Translations under genes and position numbers: made by a program
In this document: piece after piece, positions 18,042-26,508 of the stretch
How the letters are laid out: each line of letters starts with the position of its first letter
Position numbering within the stretch: position 1 is the first letter of the stretch
Assembly (NCBI GenBank): GCA_937894675.1
Contig: CALCQO010000004.1
Span: forward strand, 218,447 to 282,446
DNA length: 64,000 bases
Reading direction: 5' to 3'
Origin: an uncultured Clostridia bacterium
Lineage (GTDB): Bacteria; Bacillota; Clostridia; Christensenellales; Aristaeellaceae
The notes under the pieces: model-generated
Database searches by the model: none
What the model was told of the DNA's origin: nothing
The model's input: only the letters and a program-made list of their open reading frames with translations

Positions 18042-19041
18042 GCGACGCACCCCCTTTCCCGCCCGCGGCGGCGGGCTTGCGCTTGATTTTGCCGCCCGCA
18101 AGGATGGAGTTGGACGCCCCGGCGATGCCCTGGGGGCGCAGCCACATCATGGCGATAATCAGCACGGCGTAGATGACATAGCGCCAGCTTTCCAGGAAGC
18201 GCAGGGACTCGGTGAGCAGGGTAACGATGGTGCTGCCCACAATGGGGCCAATCAGGGTGCCCTGGCCGCCGATGACAATCATGGCCAGCACATTAAAGCC
18301 CGTGTCGGTGGTGAACTGGGACGCCTCGATGTAGTTGACGAAAGGCGCGTAGGCGCAGCCCACCACCCCCGCCCAGAAGGCGCCGTACATGAAGTTGAGG
18401 GATTTGTAGAAGCTGGTCTGCACCCCCAGGGACTTGGCGGCGATTTCATCTTCCCGGATGGCAATCCAGGAGCGGCCGACCCGGGAGGCCAGCACTCGCT
18501 TGGTCACAAACAGGAAAACCACGCCGATGAACAGGAAGATAAAGTAATAGTACTTGGGGCGGAAGGTGTCCAGCCCGAAAAGCTGGGGGTACGGAATCTG
18601 CTTGATGCCCATGGCGCCGCCGGTAACCGGCGTCCAGGTCTGGGCGATGATGCGGATAATTTCCGACGCCCCCAGGGTGACGATGGACAGGTAGATGCCC
18701 TTAAGTTTCAAGGTGGGCAGGGACACCAACAGGCCCACCAGCGCCGCCAGCAGCCCAGAGAGGGGCAGCAGCAGCCAGAAGCTGACGCCGAAATTGGTGG
18801 ACAGGGCCGCCATGGTATAGGCGCCGATGGCGAAAAAGCCGGCCTGGCCCAGGCAGGTCTGCCCCGAATACCCGTTGATGATGTTCAGCGAGCCCGCCAG
18901 AGTCGCGTACATTAGAATGTTGCAGGCGTAGCGCACATACAGGGCTTTGGGCAGCAGGAAGGGAACGGCGCAGAGGACGGCCAATATCAGCACGTAGAAA
19001 AGCGCCTGGTATTTCTCAAACAACGCTCGTACTTTGCTCAT
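18034..19041 (-). CDS. livM: Branched-chain amino acid-type ABC permease (LivM-like)
   Basis: 335 residues with eight or more membrane segments. LivM signatures: NIINGYSGQTCLGQAGFFAIGAYTMA near 53-78 and GRSWIAIREDEIAAKSLGVQ near the cytoplasmic coupling loop, then VIGGQGTLIGPIVGS. It forms the heteromeric channel with LivH, whose stop codon overlaps its start. The extreme C-terminus is basic (KIKRKPAAAGGKGG). Confidence 0.94.
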
Positions 19042-19928
19042 ACTCTGCTGCCTTTCTTGCTGGCGAAGCCCTGGGGACGGATGACCAGCATCAGAATCAG
19101 GAAGCCGAAGGCGAACATATCCCGGAAGGTAGCCGAGGAGATGGTGATGCCCAGGTTCTCTATGATGCCGATAAACAGGCCGCCCAGCGCGGACATGCGC
19201 AGGTCTACCAGGCCGCCCAGCACCGAGGCGGAGAAGGCTTTCATGCTGAAGCCGCCCCAGGTGGTGGTGGAAATGGTGTAGTAATAGATGGCCAGCAAAA
19301 TGCCCGCGATGCCGCCAAAGCCGCAGCCGATGCAGTTGCCCAGCATGGCGGTGCGCTTGACATTGATGCCCATCAGGTACGCCGCTTCCTTATTCTGGCT
19401 GACGGCGCGCAGTGCCACCCCCGACTTGGTGCGGTTGAAAAACAGGGTCAGCGTTACCGCCAGCACCACCACCAGCGCCATGATGACAATCTGCAAAAGC
19501 TTCAGATCAATGGAGACAGCGCCGCCCAGGGGGATGGAGAAGGTGCGGTTGTCGATGATGTTCAGCACGGGCTTGGCCTCGGGCCCGAACACAATCTGCA
19601 CCAGGTTTTTAATCAGCATGCTAAAGCCAATGGTGCACAGCAGCGAAATATGCCGCGGGGCGTTGAAAAACCGCTCGTAGCAAAGCTTGTACACGATGAT
19701 GCCCAGCACAAAGGAGCTGGCGAAGGCCGCCAGCAGCGCAAGGGGCAGGTTGACGCCCACAAACTGGAACACATAATACGCGCCGAAGGCGCCAATCATC
19801 ATGATTTCACCGTAGGTGAAGGTAACCATGCCCACCACACCCACAATGACGGAATACCCGATAGCCATCAGTGCGTAAATCGCGCCCTGGCTCAGGCCAT
19901 TCACCAATTGGTTGAGGAAATACTCCAT
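19038..19928 (-). CDS. livH: Branched-chain amino acid-type ABC permease (LivH-like)
   Basis: 296 residues, about eight membrane segments. LivH signatures: LVNGLSQGAIYALMAIGYSVIVGVVGMVTFTYGEIMMIGA at the N-terminus and VALRAVSQNKEAAYLMGINVKRT as the cytoplasmic coupling segment. The ribosome binding site AAGGAGGG is strong. It follows the solute-binding-protein gene after a 121-base gap that contains two GC-rich hairpins. Confidence 0.94.
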   Translation of the reverse strand: MEYFLNQLVNGLSQGAIYALMAIGYSVIVGVVGMVTFTYGEIMMIGAFGAYYVFQFVGVNLPLALLAAFASSFVLGIIVYKLCYERFFNAPRHISLLCTIGFSMLIKNLVQIVFGPEAKPVLNIIDNRTFSIPLGGAVSIDLKLLQIVIMALVVVLAVTLTLFFNRTKSGVALRAVSQNKEAAYLMGINVKRTAMLGNCIGCGFGGIAGILLAIYYYTISTTTWGGFSMKAFSASVLGGLVDLRMSALGGLFIGIIENLGITISSATFRDMFAFGFLILMLVIRPQGFASKKGSRV

Positions 19929-19970
19929 GCGCCCTCCTTGGAATGCGCCGGCAAAGCCGCGTAAAGGGGA

Positions 19971-20034
19971 AGCGGGGCGGAACAGCCCGCCCCGCTGGGA
20001 TTAGAGGGGATGCCCCGCGGACAATACCGCGGGG
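19971..20034 (-). terminator. Tandem hairpins between livK and livH
   Basis: On the minus strand a CCCCGCGG/CCGCGGGG hairpin (20034-20013) is followed by AGCGGGGCGG/CCGCCCCGCT (19996-19971) and a C/T-rich tail. They probably trim or attenuate the message so that the binding protein is made in excess over the permease. Confidence 0.55.
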
Positions 20035-20049
20035 ACTTAGCTATGTGTT

Positions 20050-21192
20050 TTACTGGTTGACGTAATCGAAGCCTTCCAGTACCTTCCACTCGCCGTTTTC
20101 CACGCCGCAGATCATGTAATCGCGCTGGATGTCGCCCGAGGGCTCAAACTTGATGCGGCCGGTGATGCCCACCATTTCCACATCCTGCAGAGCCGCGCGG
20201 ATGGCGTCGCGGGTGATTTCGCCATCCCCGATGTTCTCGATGGCGGTCTTGATCAGGTACATGGTGTCATAGGCGCAGGCGGGGTGCACGGTGGGGTCAA
20301 AGCCTGCCTTGCCGGCGAACTCTTCCTTCCACTTGGTCAGTTCCGCGTTCTGGGGGTCGAAGAAGAAGGGGGAGGTAACGATGATGTTGTCGGGGGTCAT
20401 CAGCTGGCTGACCACCTGCTCGGAGGTGCCAGGCCCAAGGGCCACGTGCTTGATGTCCCAGCCGGCGGAGTCGGCGGCGTTGAAGATGGCGGAAACCGCG
20501 GCGCCCTGGTCCATGACCACCAGCACTTCGGGATCGCTGAGCTTGGCTTTGGTGATGATGGAGCTGAAGTCCGTCTCGTCGGATTTGTATTTTTCCTCGG
20601 TCACTTCCAGGCCTTCGATGTCCGCCTGCACCTTGAAGTTTTCAAAGCAGGACAGGCCCCAGTCGCTATCCACGCGAATAACGGCAACCTTGGTGACGCC
20701 CAGATACTTTTTCAGGACATAGGTAGCCAGGTAGGGGGCTTCGCCGTCCTGCCGGCCCATGATGGAGAAGCAGAAGGGGCTCATGGAGGCGTAGTCGGGG
20801 GCGGAAGCGGTGGGGGACAGCTGCACGACGCCGTAGCGGTCCACGATGCTGGCGTTGGCTTTGCAGGCGCCGGAAGTAAAGTCGCCCAGGATGGCCATGA
20901 TTTCTTCATCCTCGGCAAAGGCGGTGGCCATGGTGGAGGACACCACGGTGTCGCCCTGGGAGTCTTTCACGTCAATCTCCAGCAGGTAGCCATTGGCGCC
21001 GCCGGCGGCGTTGATTTCATCAAGGGCCATCTGCCAGCCAATCTGGAAGCCTTTGCCATACTCGGCGTAGTTGCCGGTCAGGGGCGCCAGGCCACCCAGC
21101 TTGATGACGCCCTTGGACTGGGCGGAGGCGGGCAGCGCGAACAGGGACAGCACCAGGACGAGAGCGAGCAGCAGGGTAAACAGCTTTTTCAT
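20050..21192 (-). CDS. Periplasmic-type solute-binding protein of the Liv-like importer
   Basis: 380 residues. Type I periplasmic-binding fold of the LivK family: IKLGGLAPLTGNYAEYGKGFQIGWQMALDEINAAGG after the signal peptide, VQLSPTASAP (ligand-binding serine region) and YDTMYLIKTAIENIG near the end. The signal peptide LALVLVLSLFALPASAQS ends with an Ala-x-Ala cleavage site; no lipobox cysteine is present, which is unusual for a Gram-positive. It is the second gene in the operon, 24 bases after the ATC-hydrolase-like gene. Ligand unknown. Confidence 0.92.
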   Translation of the reverse strand: MKKLFTLLLALVLVLSLFALPASAQSKGVIKLGGLAPLTGNYAEYGKGFQIGWQMALDEINAAGGANGYLLEIDVKDSQGDTVVSSTMATAFAEDEEIMAILGDFTSGACKANASIVDRYGVVQLSPTASAPDYASMSPFCFSIMGRQDGEAPYLATYVLKKYLGVTKVAVIRVDSDWGLSCFENFKVQADIEGLEVTEEKYKSDETDFSSIITKAKLSDPEVLVVMDQGAAVSAIFNAADSAGWDIKHVALGPGTSEQVVSQLMTPDNIIVTSPFFFDPQNAELTKWKEEFAGKAGFDPTVHPACAYDTMYLIKTAIENIGDGEITRDAIRAALQDVEMVGITGRIKFEPSGDIQRDYMICGVENGEWKVLEGFDYVNQ

Positions 21193-21216
21193 AACAATCT
21201 CCTTATTCCTATCAAA

Positions 21217-21714
21217 TTATTTGCGGAAGTGCAGGTCGCAGGTGGCGCAGCCCTGGGCGATGGTCTGTTTCAGATCCAGCTCCAGGCCCATGGCGTCGGC
21301 GATGCCCCGGTCTCCATCCATGGCGATGTCGCACAAAAGGGCGCAGGTCTCATCGTCAAAGCCCAGCTTTTTCCAGGCGGATACCAGGGCGCAGTAGTTG
21401 AAGTTGACAGTTACGTTGTCGTAGTCGGCCTCGATGTTCTTCATGTTGAAGGACTGGGGGCCCACCTTGCTTTCATCGCCCAGGAAAGCGTTCTTAAAGT
21501 CGGCGCAGTTGTCGGGATCGGGGCAGTTCTTCTTGAAGTTTTCGCCGTGCATGTTGCCCGTGCGGCGGATGGCGCGGCGCAGGATGGGTTCGGCGTCGAT
21601 GCCGGCCTTGACCAGCTCGTCGTAAATCAGGCCCATCCAGGTGGCGCGGTGCTCAATCTGCGCGCGGTTCACATCCACAATTTCGGCTACAGGGTTGGGG
21701 TTGTTGGTAATCAT
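21217..21714 (-). CDS. L-2-amino-thiazoline-4-carboxylic acid hydrolase family protein
   Basis: 165 residues. It fits the ATC-hydrolase family by its all-helical pattern and conserved end: LCDIAMDGDRGIADAMG followed by TIAQGCATCDLHF. The founding enzyme opens a thiazoline ring on the way to L-cysteine in Pseudomonas; most relatives have no assigned reaction. It carries six cysteines. As first gene of an operon with a Liv-type importer, an SDR and a Dha-type kinase, it may open a ring or an amide in the imported compound. The start has AGGAGG at good spacing and a consensus promoter 134 bases upstream. Confidence 0.72.
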   Translation of the reverse strand: MITNNPNPVAEIVDVNRAQIEHRATWMGLIYDELVKAGIDAEPILRRAIRRTGNMHGENFKKNCPDPDNCADFKNAFLGDESKVGPQSFNMKNIEADYDNVTVNFNYCALVSAWKKLGFDDETCALLCDIAMDGDRGIADAMGLELDLKQTIAQGCATCDLHFRK

Positions 21715-21834
21715 GTCGTTCCTCCTCTATTATTCAATGCAAAGCATGCATTTTCCCGCGTAAAAAAACAGACGATCCATCTGAAAAAAACACTTGGTGG
21801 AGAATAAAAGAAAAAGTTAACCGCTGATATATTA

Positions 21835-21876
21835 CTGATTAATCAGCATGATAGCAGGCGGGCAGACAATTGTCAA
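21835..21876 (-). promoter_or_regulatory. Promoter and candidate operator of the ATC-hydrolase/Liv/Dha operon
   Basis: On the minus strand TTGACA (21876-21871), 17-base spacer, TATCAT (21853-21848), immediately followed by the perfect 12-base palindrome CTGATTAATCAG (21846-21835) over the start site. The GntR protein of the operon is the natural candidate ligand. Confidence 0.7.
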
Positions 21877-21894
21877 CATACCGGAAAGCCATAG

Positions 21895-21921
21895 AAAAAC
21901 GCCCGGTAAACAGCCGGGCGT
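21895..21921 (-). terminator. Terminator of azlCD
   Basis: On the minus strand ACGCCCGGC-loop-CCGGGCGT followed by a run of T. It is 103 bases after the azlD stop and directly upstream of the next operon's promoter. Confidence 0.85.
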
Positions 21922-22023
21922 ATGGCGGTATGGGTTCTTTGGACGGGGAAGCGGGAGGAAATTTATTTGGAAAAATCGTTTTTGGAAAATTTCGTCCGTG
22001 ACAGCGGAAACGCGTTTTCCACA

Positions 22024-22326
22024 TTACACCACCAGGTAGAGCAGCAACTCGGCTATCACAGCCAGGGCAATCACCAGCACCACCGGCAGTTTGTACCAGG
22101 CGGCTGCCGCTGCCGTCAGGCCGCCCACCACGCCGATGATGGGGCGGGTGGGATCCACCGAGAGCACCCCGGGGAAAATCAGCGCTGACAGGGCGGTGTA
22201 GGGAATCAGGCTTAAAAACTTTTCCCAATAGGGGCTCAGCTTCATTTTTTCGCTAGTCAGCGCCGGCAGCGCTCTGGGAATGTAGGTAACCAGCATCATT
22301 AGAAAAATCAGTACATAGATGTTCAT
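22024..22326 (-). CDS. azlD: AzlD-family branched-chain amino acid exporter subunit
   Basis: 100 residues with three or four membrane helices. It matches AzlD: MMLVTYIPRALPAL at the start and FLSLIPYTALSALIFPGVLS in the middle. AzlD acts with AzlC in export of branched-chain amino acids or their analogues. The start overlaps the azlC stop by four bases. Length is that of the family. Confidence 0.93.
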   Translation of the reverse strand: MNIYVLIFLMMLVTYIPRALPALTSEKMKLSPYWEKFLSLIPYTALSALIFPGVLSVDPTRPIIGVVGGLTAAAAAWYKLPVVLVIALAVIAELLLYLVV

Positions 22327-23018
22327 TTCCCAGCCCTCCCCCGCACTGGCTTGTCATCAGGCAAAAGGGTGCCAAAGCCAGCGCCGATCAGCATGGACAG
22401 CACGATGGCCGTGCCGCCGGGCATGGTCTGGGTTAAAAGGGTGTTGACAAAGGCCGTGAACAGCACGATGGCCACCACCCGCAGGCTTTCTTTCAGGCTG
22501 GGCATCAGCATGCTGATGAAGGTGGCGTAGATGGCCACGCTCATGGCGTCCATCATGCGCAGGGGCACCAGGTTCATCAGCATGGTGCCCAGCCAGGTGC
22601 CCAGCACCCAGCTTAGGTGCAGAAACAGGTTCATGCCCCCCAGATACGCCGCGTCATCAGGCTGCTTGCGGCTGAGGGAAAACAGGGAGAAGCTTTCGTC
22701 GCACACCACATAGGCCAGCAGCAGCTTCTTATACAGGGGCGTGCCCTTCAAGCGGTTCATCACATAGGTGCTCATCACCAGATGGCGGATGTTGATGAAG
22801 AACACCCCCGCCACGATAATCAGGGGCGATGTGACCTGCTGCAGCATGTTCAGCGCCAGAAACTGGGAGCTGCCCGCCACCACAATCAGCGACATCATGG
22901 TCGCCTCCATCACACTCAGCCCGTACTGGCGTGCCGCCAGCCCGAAGGAAATCCCCACCGAAATCATGCCGATGCACACCGGCAGCGCCTTCTTTACGCC
23001 GTTCTGAAACGACTGCAA
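22323..23018 (-). CDS. azlC: AzlC-family branched-chain amino acid exporter subunit
   Basis: 231 residues from a TTG at 23018 (MQSFQNGVKKALPV), chosen because CAGGAGGT lies eight bases upstream and the sequence then aligns with the AzlC N-terminus. Family motifs: PVCIGMISVGISFGLAARQYGLS, SLIVVAGSSQFLALNML, FFINIRHLVMS and VCDESFSL. Several membrane spans. With azlD it forms a two-gene exporter operon. Confidence 0.92.
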   Translation of the reverse strand: MQSFQNGVKKALPVCIGMISVGISFGLAARQYGLSVMEATMMSLIVVAGSSQFLALNMLQQVTSPLIIVAGVFFINIRHLVMSTYVMNRLKGTPLYKKLLLAYVVCDESFSLFSLSRKQPDDAAYLGGMNLFLHLSWVLGTWLGTMLMNLVPLRMMDAMSVAIYATFISMLMPSLKESLRVVAIVLFTAFVNTLLTQTMPGGTAIVLSMLIGAGFGTLLPDDKPVRGRAGK

Positions 23019-23047
23019 TCCCTTCCACCTCCTGAAACAATGCACCC

Positions 23048-23158
23048 AGTATAGCAACCATGCGCGAAAAATGCACCCGGCGCCATGTTCTTTTTCTGGC
23101 CTTGCCCCCGGAAAAATTTCACAAACCAGTGGCGGGGCGCCATGGGATGTGATATGAT
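23048..23158. promoter_or_regulatory. Divergent promoters of azlC and the MgtC-like gene
   Basis: Towards azlC: extended -10 TGC-TATACT (TATACT at 23053-23048, minus). Towards the MgtC-like gene: extended -10 TGA-TATGAT (23153-23158, plus). Both lack a good -35 box. Confidence 0.45.
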
Positions 23159-23201
23159 GTGTAATCAACAAGAAAACAAACAGTTGGAAAGGTGCGTGCC
23201 C

Positions 23202-23915
23202 ATGTCTTTGATGACGATTCGGCCAATGGATGAATTGGAGATTCTGATCCGCCTGTTTTCCGCCGCCCTCATCGGCGCCTTCATCGGCTTGGAGCGGGAG
23301 TACAAAAACCGTCCGGCGGGCATGCGCACCCACACCTTGGTGTGCCTGGGCGCGGCCATTGTAGCCATGCTGGAAGGGCTGCTGATGAACAATATTTTAA
23401 CCACCATGCAGAACGCCGAGGGCGTCGCCATCAGCATGGGGCGCATGAGCGCCCAGGTAATCAGCGGCATCGGCTTTCTGGGGGCGGGCACCATCATGGT
23501 GTCTCAAAAGCGCATTGCCGGGCTGACCACCGCCGCCAGCGTATGGACGGTCGCCTGCATCGGGCTGTTGTGCGGCTTTGGCTACTACCTCTTTGGTCTG
23601 CTGACGGGCGCCATGGTGATGGGTGTTTTGTTTTTGCAGCGGGTCATCCATGTCAACCACTGGCGCAAGGTCGAAATCCGCTTCCTGCACCGCACGGAAA
23701 CAATCGCCTACCTGCAGGAGTATTTCGGTAAAAAGGACATTCAGGTGCTGGATGTAGACTTCACCGTGGAAACCATCGAGGATGAAAACGGCAAGCAGAA
23801 CCTGTACATCAATATCTACACCCTTCAGATGCCCCACGGCGCAAGTTATGCCGACGTGGTGAACGAGTTAAGCCAGTACAAAAATGTCCGCATGGTGCGC
23901 ACCCGGGCCATGTAG
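23202..23915 (+). CDS. MgtC/SapB-family membrane protein
   Basis: 237 residues from ATG 23202, nine bases after GGAAAGG. The N-terminal hydrophobic domain has the MgtC signatures: RLFSAALIGAFIGLEREYKNRPAGMRTHTLVCLGAA, ISGIGFLGAGTI and GLTTAASVWTVACIGL, with about four membrane helices. The C-terminal soluble domain (about 150-237) is ACT-like, as in the longer MgtC proteins. The family is linked to growth at low magnesium and to membrane potential, but the molecular role of chromosomal homologues in Firmicutes is not settled. It has its own terminator. Confidence 0.9.
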   Translation: MSLMTIRPMDELEILIRLFSAALIGAFIGLEREYKNRPAGMRTHTLVCLGAAIVAMLEGLLMNNILTTMQNAEGVAISMGRMSAQVISGIGFLGAGTIMVSQKRIAGLTTAASVWTVACIGLLCGFGYYLFGLLTGAMVMGVLFLQRVIHVNHWRKVEIRFLHRTETIAYLQEYFGKKDIQVLDVDFTVETIEDENGKQNLYINIYTLQMPHGASYADVVNELSQYKNVRMVRTRAM

Positions 23916-23934
23916 CGGGCAGGCGCAAACAAGC

Positions 23935-23967
23935 ATTCTCTGGTAGAATACTGCCGGAGAATTTTTT
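23935..23967 (+). terminator. Terminator of the MgtC-like gene
   Basis: ATTCTCTGG-loop-CCGGAGAAT (one G-T pair) followed by six T. It ends just before the ECF promoter. Confidence 0.85.
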
Positions 23968-23974
23968 ATTTGTT

Positions 23975-24000
23975 TGTAACGAAAGCGCTTTAACCGCGTC
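23975..24000 (+). promoter_or_regulatory. ECF-sigma-type promoter
   Basis: TGTAAC (23975-23980), 16-base spacer, CGTC (23997-24000). This is the recognition pattern of SigX/SigV/SigW-type ECF factors in Bacillus, and it precedes an ECF sigma gene, implying autoregulation. Confidence 0.8.
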
Positions 24001-24023
24001 CAACAGAGGAAAGGAGGGATGAG

Positions 24024-24512
24024 ATGGATTTTGAAAAAGTCTATGTGCGCTATTTTCAGGTCATCTATCGCTTCCTGCTGTCCCTGAGCACGGACGAGCA
24101 CCTGTCGGAGGAGCTGGCCCAGGAAGCCTTCATGAAAGCCATGAAAAACGCGGGGCAGTTTGAAGGCCGCTGCGCGCCGGAAACCTGGCTGTGCGCCATC
24201 GCCAAAAACTGCTACTTCGACCACCAGCGCGCGCAAAAGCACCGCTTCCAAGGGGATATGCCCGACATCGCCGCCCCCTCCTTTGAGGAGGCGCTGGAGG
24301 ACAAGGAAACGCGGCTGTTGATCCACCAGGCGCTGCACGAACTGCCCGAGCCCTACAAGGAGGTCTTCACCCTGCGCGTCTTTGGCGATTTAAGCTATGC
24401 CCAGATCGGCGCCCTGTTTGGAAAAAGCGAGACCTGGGGACGGGTTACCTACTACCGGGCGAAGGTGAAGCTTCGCGAAACCCTGAAGGAGGATGACAAT
24501 GCAACGCAATGA
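24024..24512 (+). CDS. ECF-family RNA polymerase sigma factor
   Basis: 162 residues. Region 2 reads FQVIYRFLLSLSTDEHLSEELAQEAFMKAMKN with FEGRCAPETWLCAIAKNCYFD; region 4 reads LHELPEPYKEVFTLRVFGDLSYAQIGALFGKSETWGRVTYYRAKVKLRETL. Length fits group IV sigma factors. The promoter in front has the TGTAAC/CGTC boxes expected of an ECF regulon, so the gene is likely self-activated. It overlaps the anti-sigma gene by 14 bases; the pair would release the sigma factor upon an envelope signal. Confidence 0.95.
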   Translation: MDFEKVYVRYFQVIYRFLLSLSTDEHLSEELAQEAFMKAMKNAGQFEGRCAPETWLCAIAKNCYFDHQRAQKHRFQGDMPDIAAPSFEEALEDKETRLLIHQALHELPEPYKEVFTLRVFGDLSYAQIGALFGKSETWGRVTYYRAKVKLRETLKEDDNATQ

Positions 24513-25353
24513 CTGCAAACTGGCGCAGGACCTGATGCCCCTGCGCATCGAGGAACTCTTGAGCGAGGAAAGCAAAGCCTTTGTGGACGAGCACATCGCT
24601 GCCTGCCCCCCCTGCGCCCAAATGTACGGCTACATGCAGGCCACCTTGCCCAAGGAAAAGGAAGCGCAGCAAAGGGAGAGCGCCAGCTTCAAGGCCGCGA
24701 TGGCCCAGTTTCAAAAGACCATGGCCTGGCGGCGCATCCGGTATATCCTGACCGGGCTGCTGATTGCCGCGCTGATACTGGCGCTATTGACCGCGCTAAA
24801 CACCATCCGCAAACCCTTAGCCCTTGATAAGTTTGACATCAGCCTGAAGCGGACGCAGGATGGCCAACTGCTGGAAGTGTGGGATTATCACAACACCTCC
24901 TACGGCGGCAATTCCTATACCCATGGAGGCACGGACAAAGAGGGCAACTACATCGTTTACCTGAACCACGAGGTTCCCCTGCTGCAGCTGGGGGGATATA
25001 CCAACGCAGCAAAGCACTATCAGCTTAGCAGCTTCTCCCTGCAGGATGACGGCAACCTGTACGAAAGTGATCTGGTTTTCCATTACGCCTCAGGAAGCTG
25101 GGACTCGGGTACCTCTACCCAGATTATGGAGATACGCCAGGGTACTGAAAAGGATTACAAGGTGCTGTACAGGGCGGGGGATACGCTGCCCGCCGCGGAG
25201 CAAATGGAATTGGACGCCGCCCGTAGGTACTTGCCTTACGCCCCCCTCACCGCGGAAAACCCCGCGGCTACCCCCCTGCCGCCCGCCGACAATGCTATGC
25301 CCTTCGCCCCAAAGCAGGAGACGCCCGTTCTCACAGCGGCACCCGCAAATTAA
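24499..25353 (+). CDS. Zinc-finger anti-sigma factor, membrane-bound
   Basis: 284 residues from ATG 24499, six bases after AGGAGG. The N-terminal zf-HC2 domain has Cys6, then His32-x3-Cys36-x2-Cys39 (EHIAACPPCAQ), the ZAS metal site that holds the sigma factor. One membrane helix lies at about 81-101. The extracytoplasmic domain (about 105-284) has WDYHNTSYGGNSYTHGG and a Pro/Ala-rich tail; I do not recognise a sensor family. It is translated from within the end of the sigma gene. Confidence 0.92.
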   Translation: MQRNDCKLAQDLMPLRIEELLSEESKAFVDEHIAACPPCAQMYGYMQATLPKEKEAQQRESASFKAAMAQFQKTMAWRRIRYILTGLLIAALILALLTALNTIRKPLALDKFDISLKRTQDGQLLEVWDYHNTSYGGNSYTHGGTDKEGNYIVYLNHEVPLLQLGGYTNAAKHYQLSSFSLQDDGNLYESDLVFHYASGSWDSGTSTQIMEIRQGTEKDYKVLYRAGDTLPAAEQMELDAARRYLPYAPLTAENPAATPLPPADNAMPFAPKQETPVLTAAPAN

Positions 25354-25365
25354 ACAGATAACAAG

Positions 25366-25403
25366 CAAGCGCGCCCTTTCAGGAAGGCGCGCTTGTTTGT
25401 TTT
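25366..25403 (+). terminator. Terminator of the sigma/anti-sigma operon
   Basis: CAAGCGCGCC/GGCGCGCTTG stem followed by TTTGTTTT, between two convergent genes. Confidence 0.8.
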
Positions 25404-25410
25404 CCATAGA

Positions 25411-26160
25411 TTATTCCGCCGTCATGGCCTCCACCAGGCGCCGGATGAAATCCAGGGGCAGGGGCTTATCCAGGGCAAACCAGACGGAGCGTTTTCCGTG
25501 GAGGTGGGGCTTCAGCTCCTCCTGCAAATCTTCCCGCAGGGGGGCGGGATACATGGCCACATGGTCCTTGAAGGCGGAGATGTACACCCGGGCACGGCGC
25601 TTGTCCTGCTTGTAGCCTAAAATCCCGTAGCTGACCACCTCTTTGGCATCGGGCATCAGCTTGCGCACCGCTTGGCGCAGGGCTTCGAACTGCTCTTTGG
25701 CCTGGGGCGGCACCTGCTTTCTATACGCTTCCGGGGTTTGGGGCTCGGCCTTTTGTCCTGTGGCCGCCTTCCAGGATTTTTCCAGCATGGATTTGAGCAC
25801 ACTCAGATCCACATCCGCTAGCTTGTTGATGTACAGGCAGGACACGCTGATTTTATGCTTGCCCAGCCTGGCCAATTCCTCCCCATAGGTCTCAAAGCCC
25901 TCGTTGAAATACACGGTCAGCGACGCTTTGCGGGGACTGAAGCCTAGGATGCCGATTTCCCCCTGGCGGCCTGTGTCGTACTGGTAGCTCTGTTTGCCAA
26001 AACCGATGATGCTAGGGCCCCACATCACGGCGGGCTGGGCGGAAATCTCCTCCATCATGCTGATAAGAGTCAAAGCTTCCTCGCGCCTTTTGTCGCTTAC
26101 GCCCGCGAGAAATTCCACCACAGCCACCTGGGTGGGTTTTGTTTTGTTCTCTGCCGCCAT
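25411..26160 (-). CDS. Protein with two tandem DUF1801 (YdhG-like) domains
   Basis: 249 residues. DUF1801 proteins usually have about 110-140 residues with one domain; here two copies are fused. The first (about 10-125) has LISMMEEISAQPAVMWGPSIIGFGKQSYQY and ILGFSPRKASLTVYF; the second (about 150-245) has EALRQAVRKLMPDAKEVVSYGILGYKQDKRRARVYISAFKDHVAMYP. The family is related to iron-chaperone-like and YdeI folds; no reaction is established. The start codon overlaps the HIT gene stop (TGATG), so it is the last gene of the prmA operon. Confidence 0.8.
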   Translation of the reverse strand: MAAENKTKPTQVAVVEFLAGVSDKRREEALTLISMMEEISAQPAVMWGPSIIGFGKQSYQYDTGRQGEIGILGFSPRKASLTVYFNEGFETYGEELARLGKHKISVSCLYINKLADVDLSVLKSMLEKSWKAATGQKAEPQTPEAYRKQVPPQAKEQFEALRQAVRKLMPDAKEVVSYGILGYKQDKRRARVYISAFKDHVAMYPAPLREDLQEELKPHLHGKRSVWFALDKPLPLDFIRRLVEAMTAE

Positions 26161-26498
26161 CAGCCCATCTTCCCTTCCATTTGCCGGCCGCCCAGCACAT
26201 GGAAATGCAGGTGCTGCACGCTCTGGCAGGCATGGGGGCCGCAGTTGGACACCAGGCGGTACCCCTGGGTAAGCCCTTCCTGTTTGGCTACCTTGGCCGC
26301 GGCGCGCACACAGGCGGCCAGGCTGTCATCGGGCAGCAGCTCGGTATCATTCAGGCCGGACACATGCTTTTTGGGCACAATCAGCACATGGCTGGGGGTC
26401 TGGGGGCTGACATCCTTAAAGGCGTAGCAATGCTCGTCCTCATACACTTTGGCGGAGGGAATTTCCCCGGCGATAATTTTGCAAAACAGACAGTCCAT
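26160..26498 (-). CDS. HIT-family protein (histidine triad nucleotide hydrolase)
   Basis: 112 residues from ATG 26498, with AAAGGAGG upstream. It matches the Hint branch: MDCLFCKIIAGEIPSAKVYEDEHCYAFKDVSPQTPSHVLIVPKKH and the triad VQHLHFHVLGGRQM near the end. Hint enzymes hydrolyse purine nucleoside phosphoramidates such as adenylated amines. Two Cys (CLFC) and two downstream His suggest the zinc-site version. It lies directly after mtaB. Confidence 0.95.
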   Translation of the reverse strand: MDCLFCKIIAGEIPSAKVYEDEHCYAFKDVSPQTPSHVLIVPKKHVSGLNDTELLPDDSLAACVRAAAKVAKQEGLTQGYRLVSNCGPHACQSVQHLHFHVLGGRQMEGKMG

Positions 26499-26508
26499 AC
26501 TTCCTCCT

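Noticed and set aside
21762..21790. Hairpin flanked by A7/T7 in the leader of the ATC-hydrolase operon
   Set aside because: The stem is only about five base pairs, too weak for a terminator; no alternative pairing was seen.
20284..21807. Plus-strand ORF of 507 codons opposite the Liv-type binding protein
   Set aside because: Antisense of two clear genes and an intergenic region; no domain.
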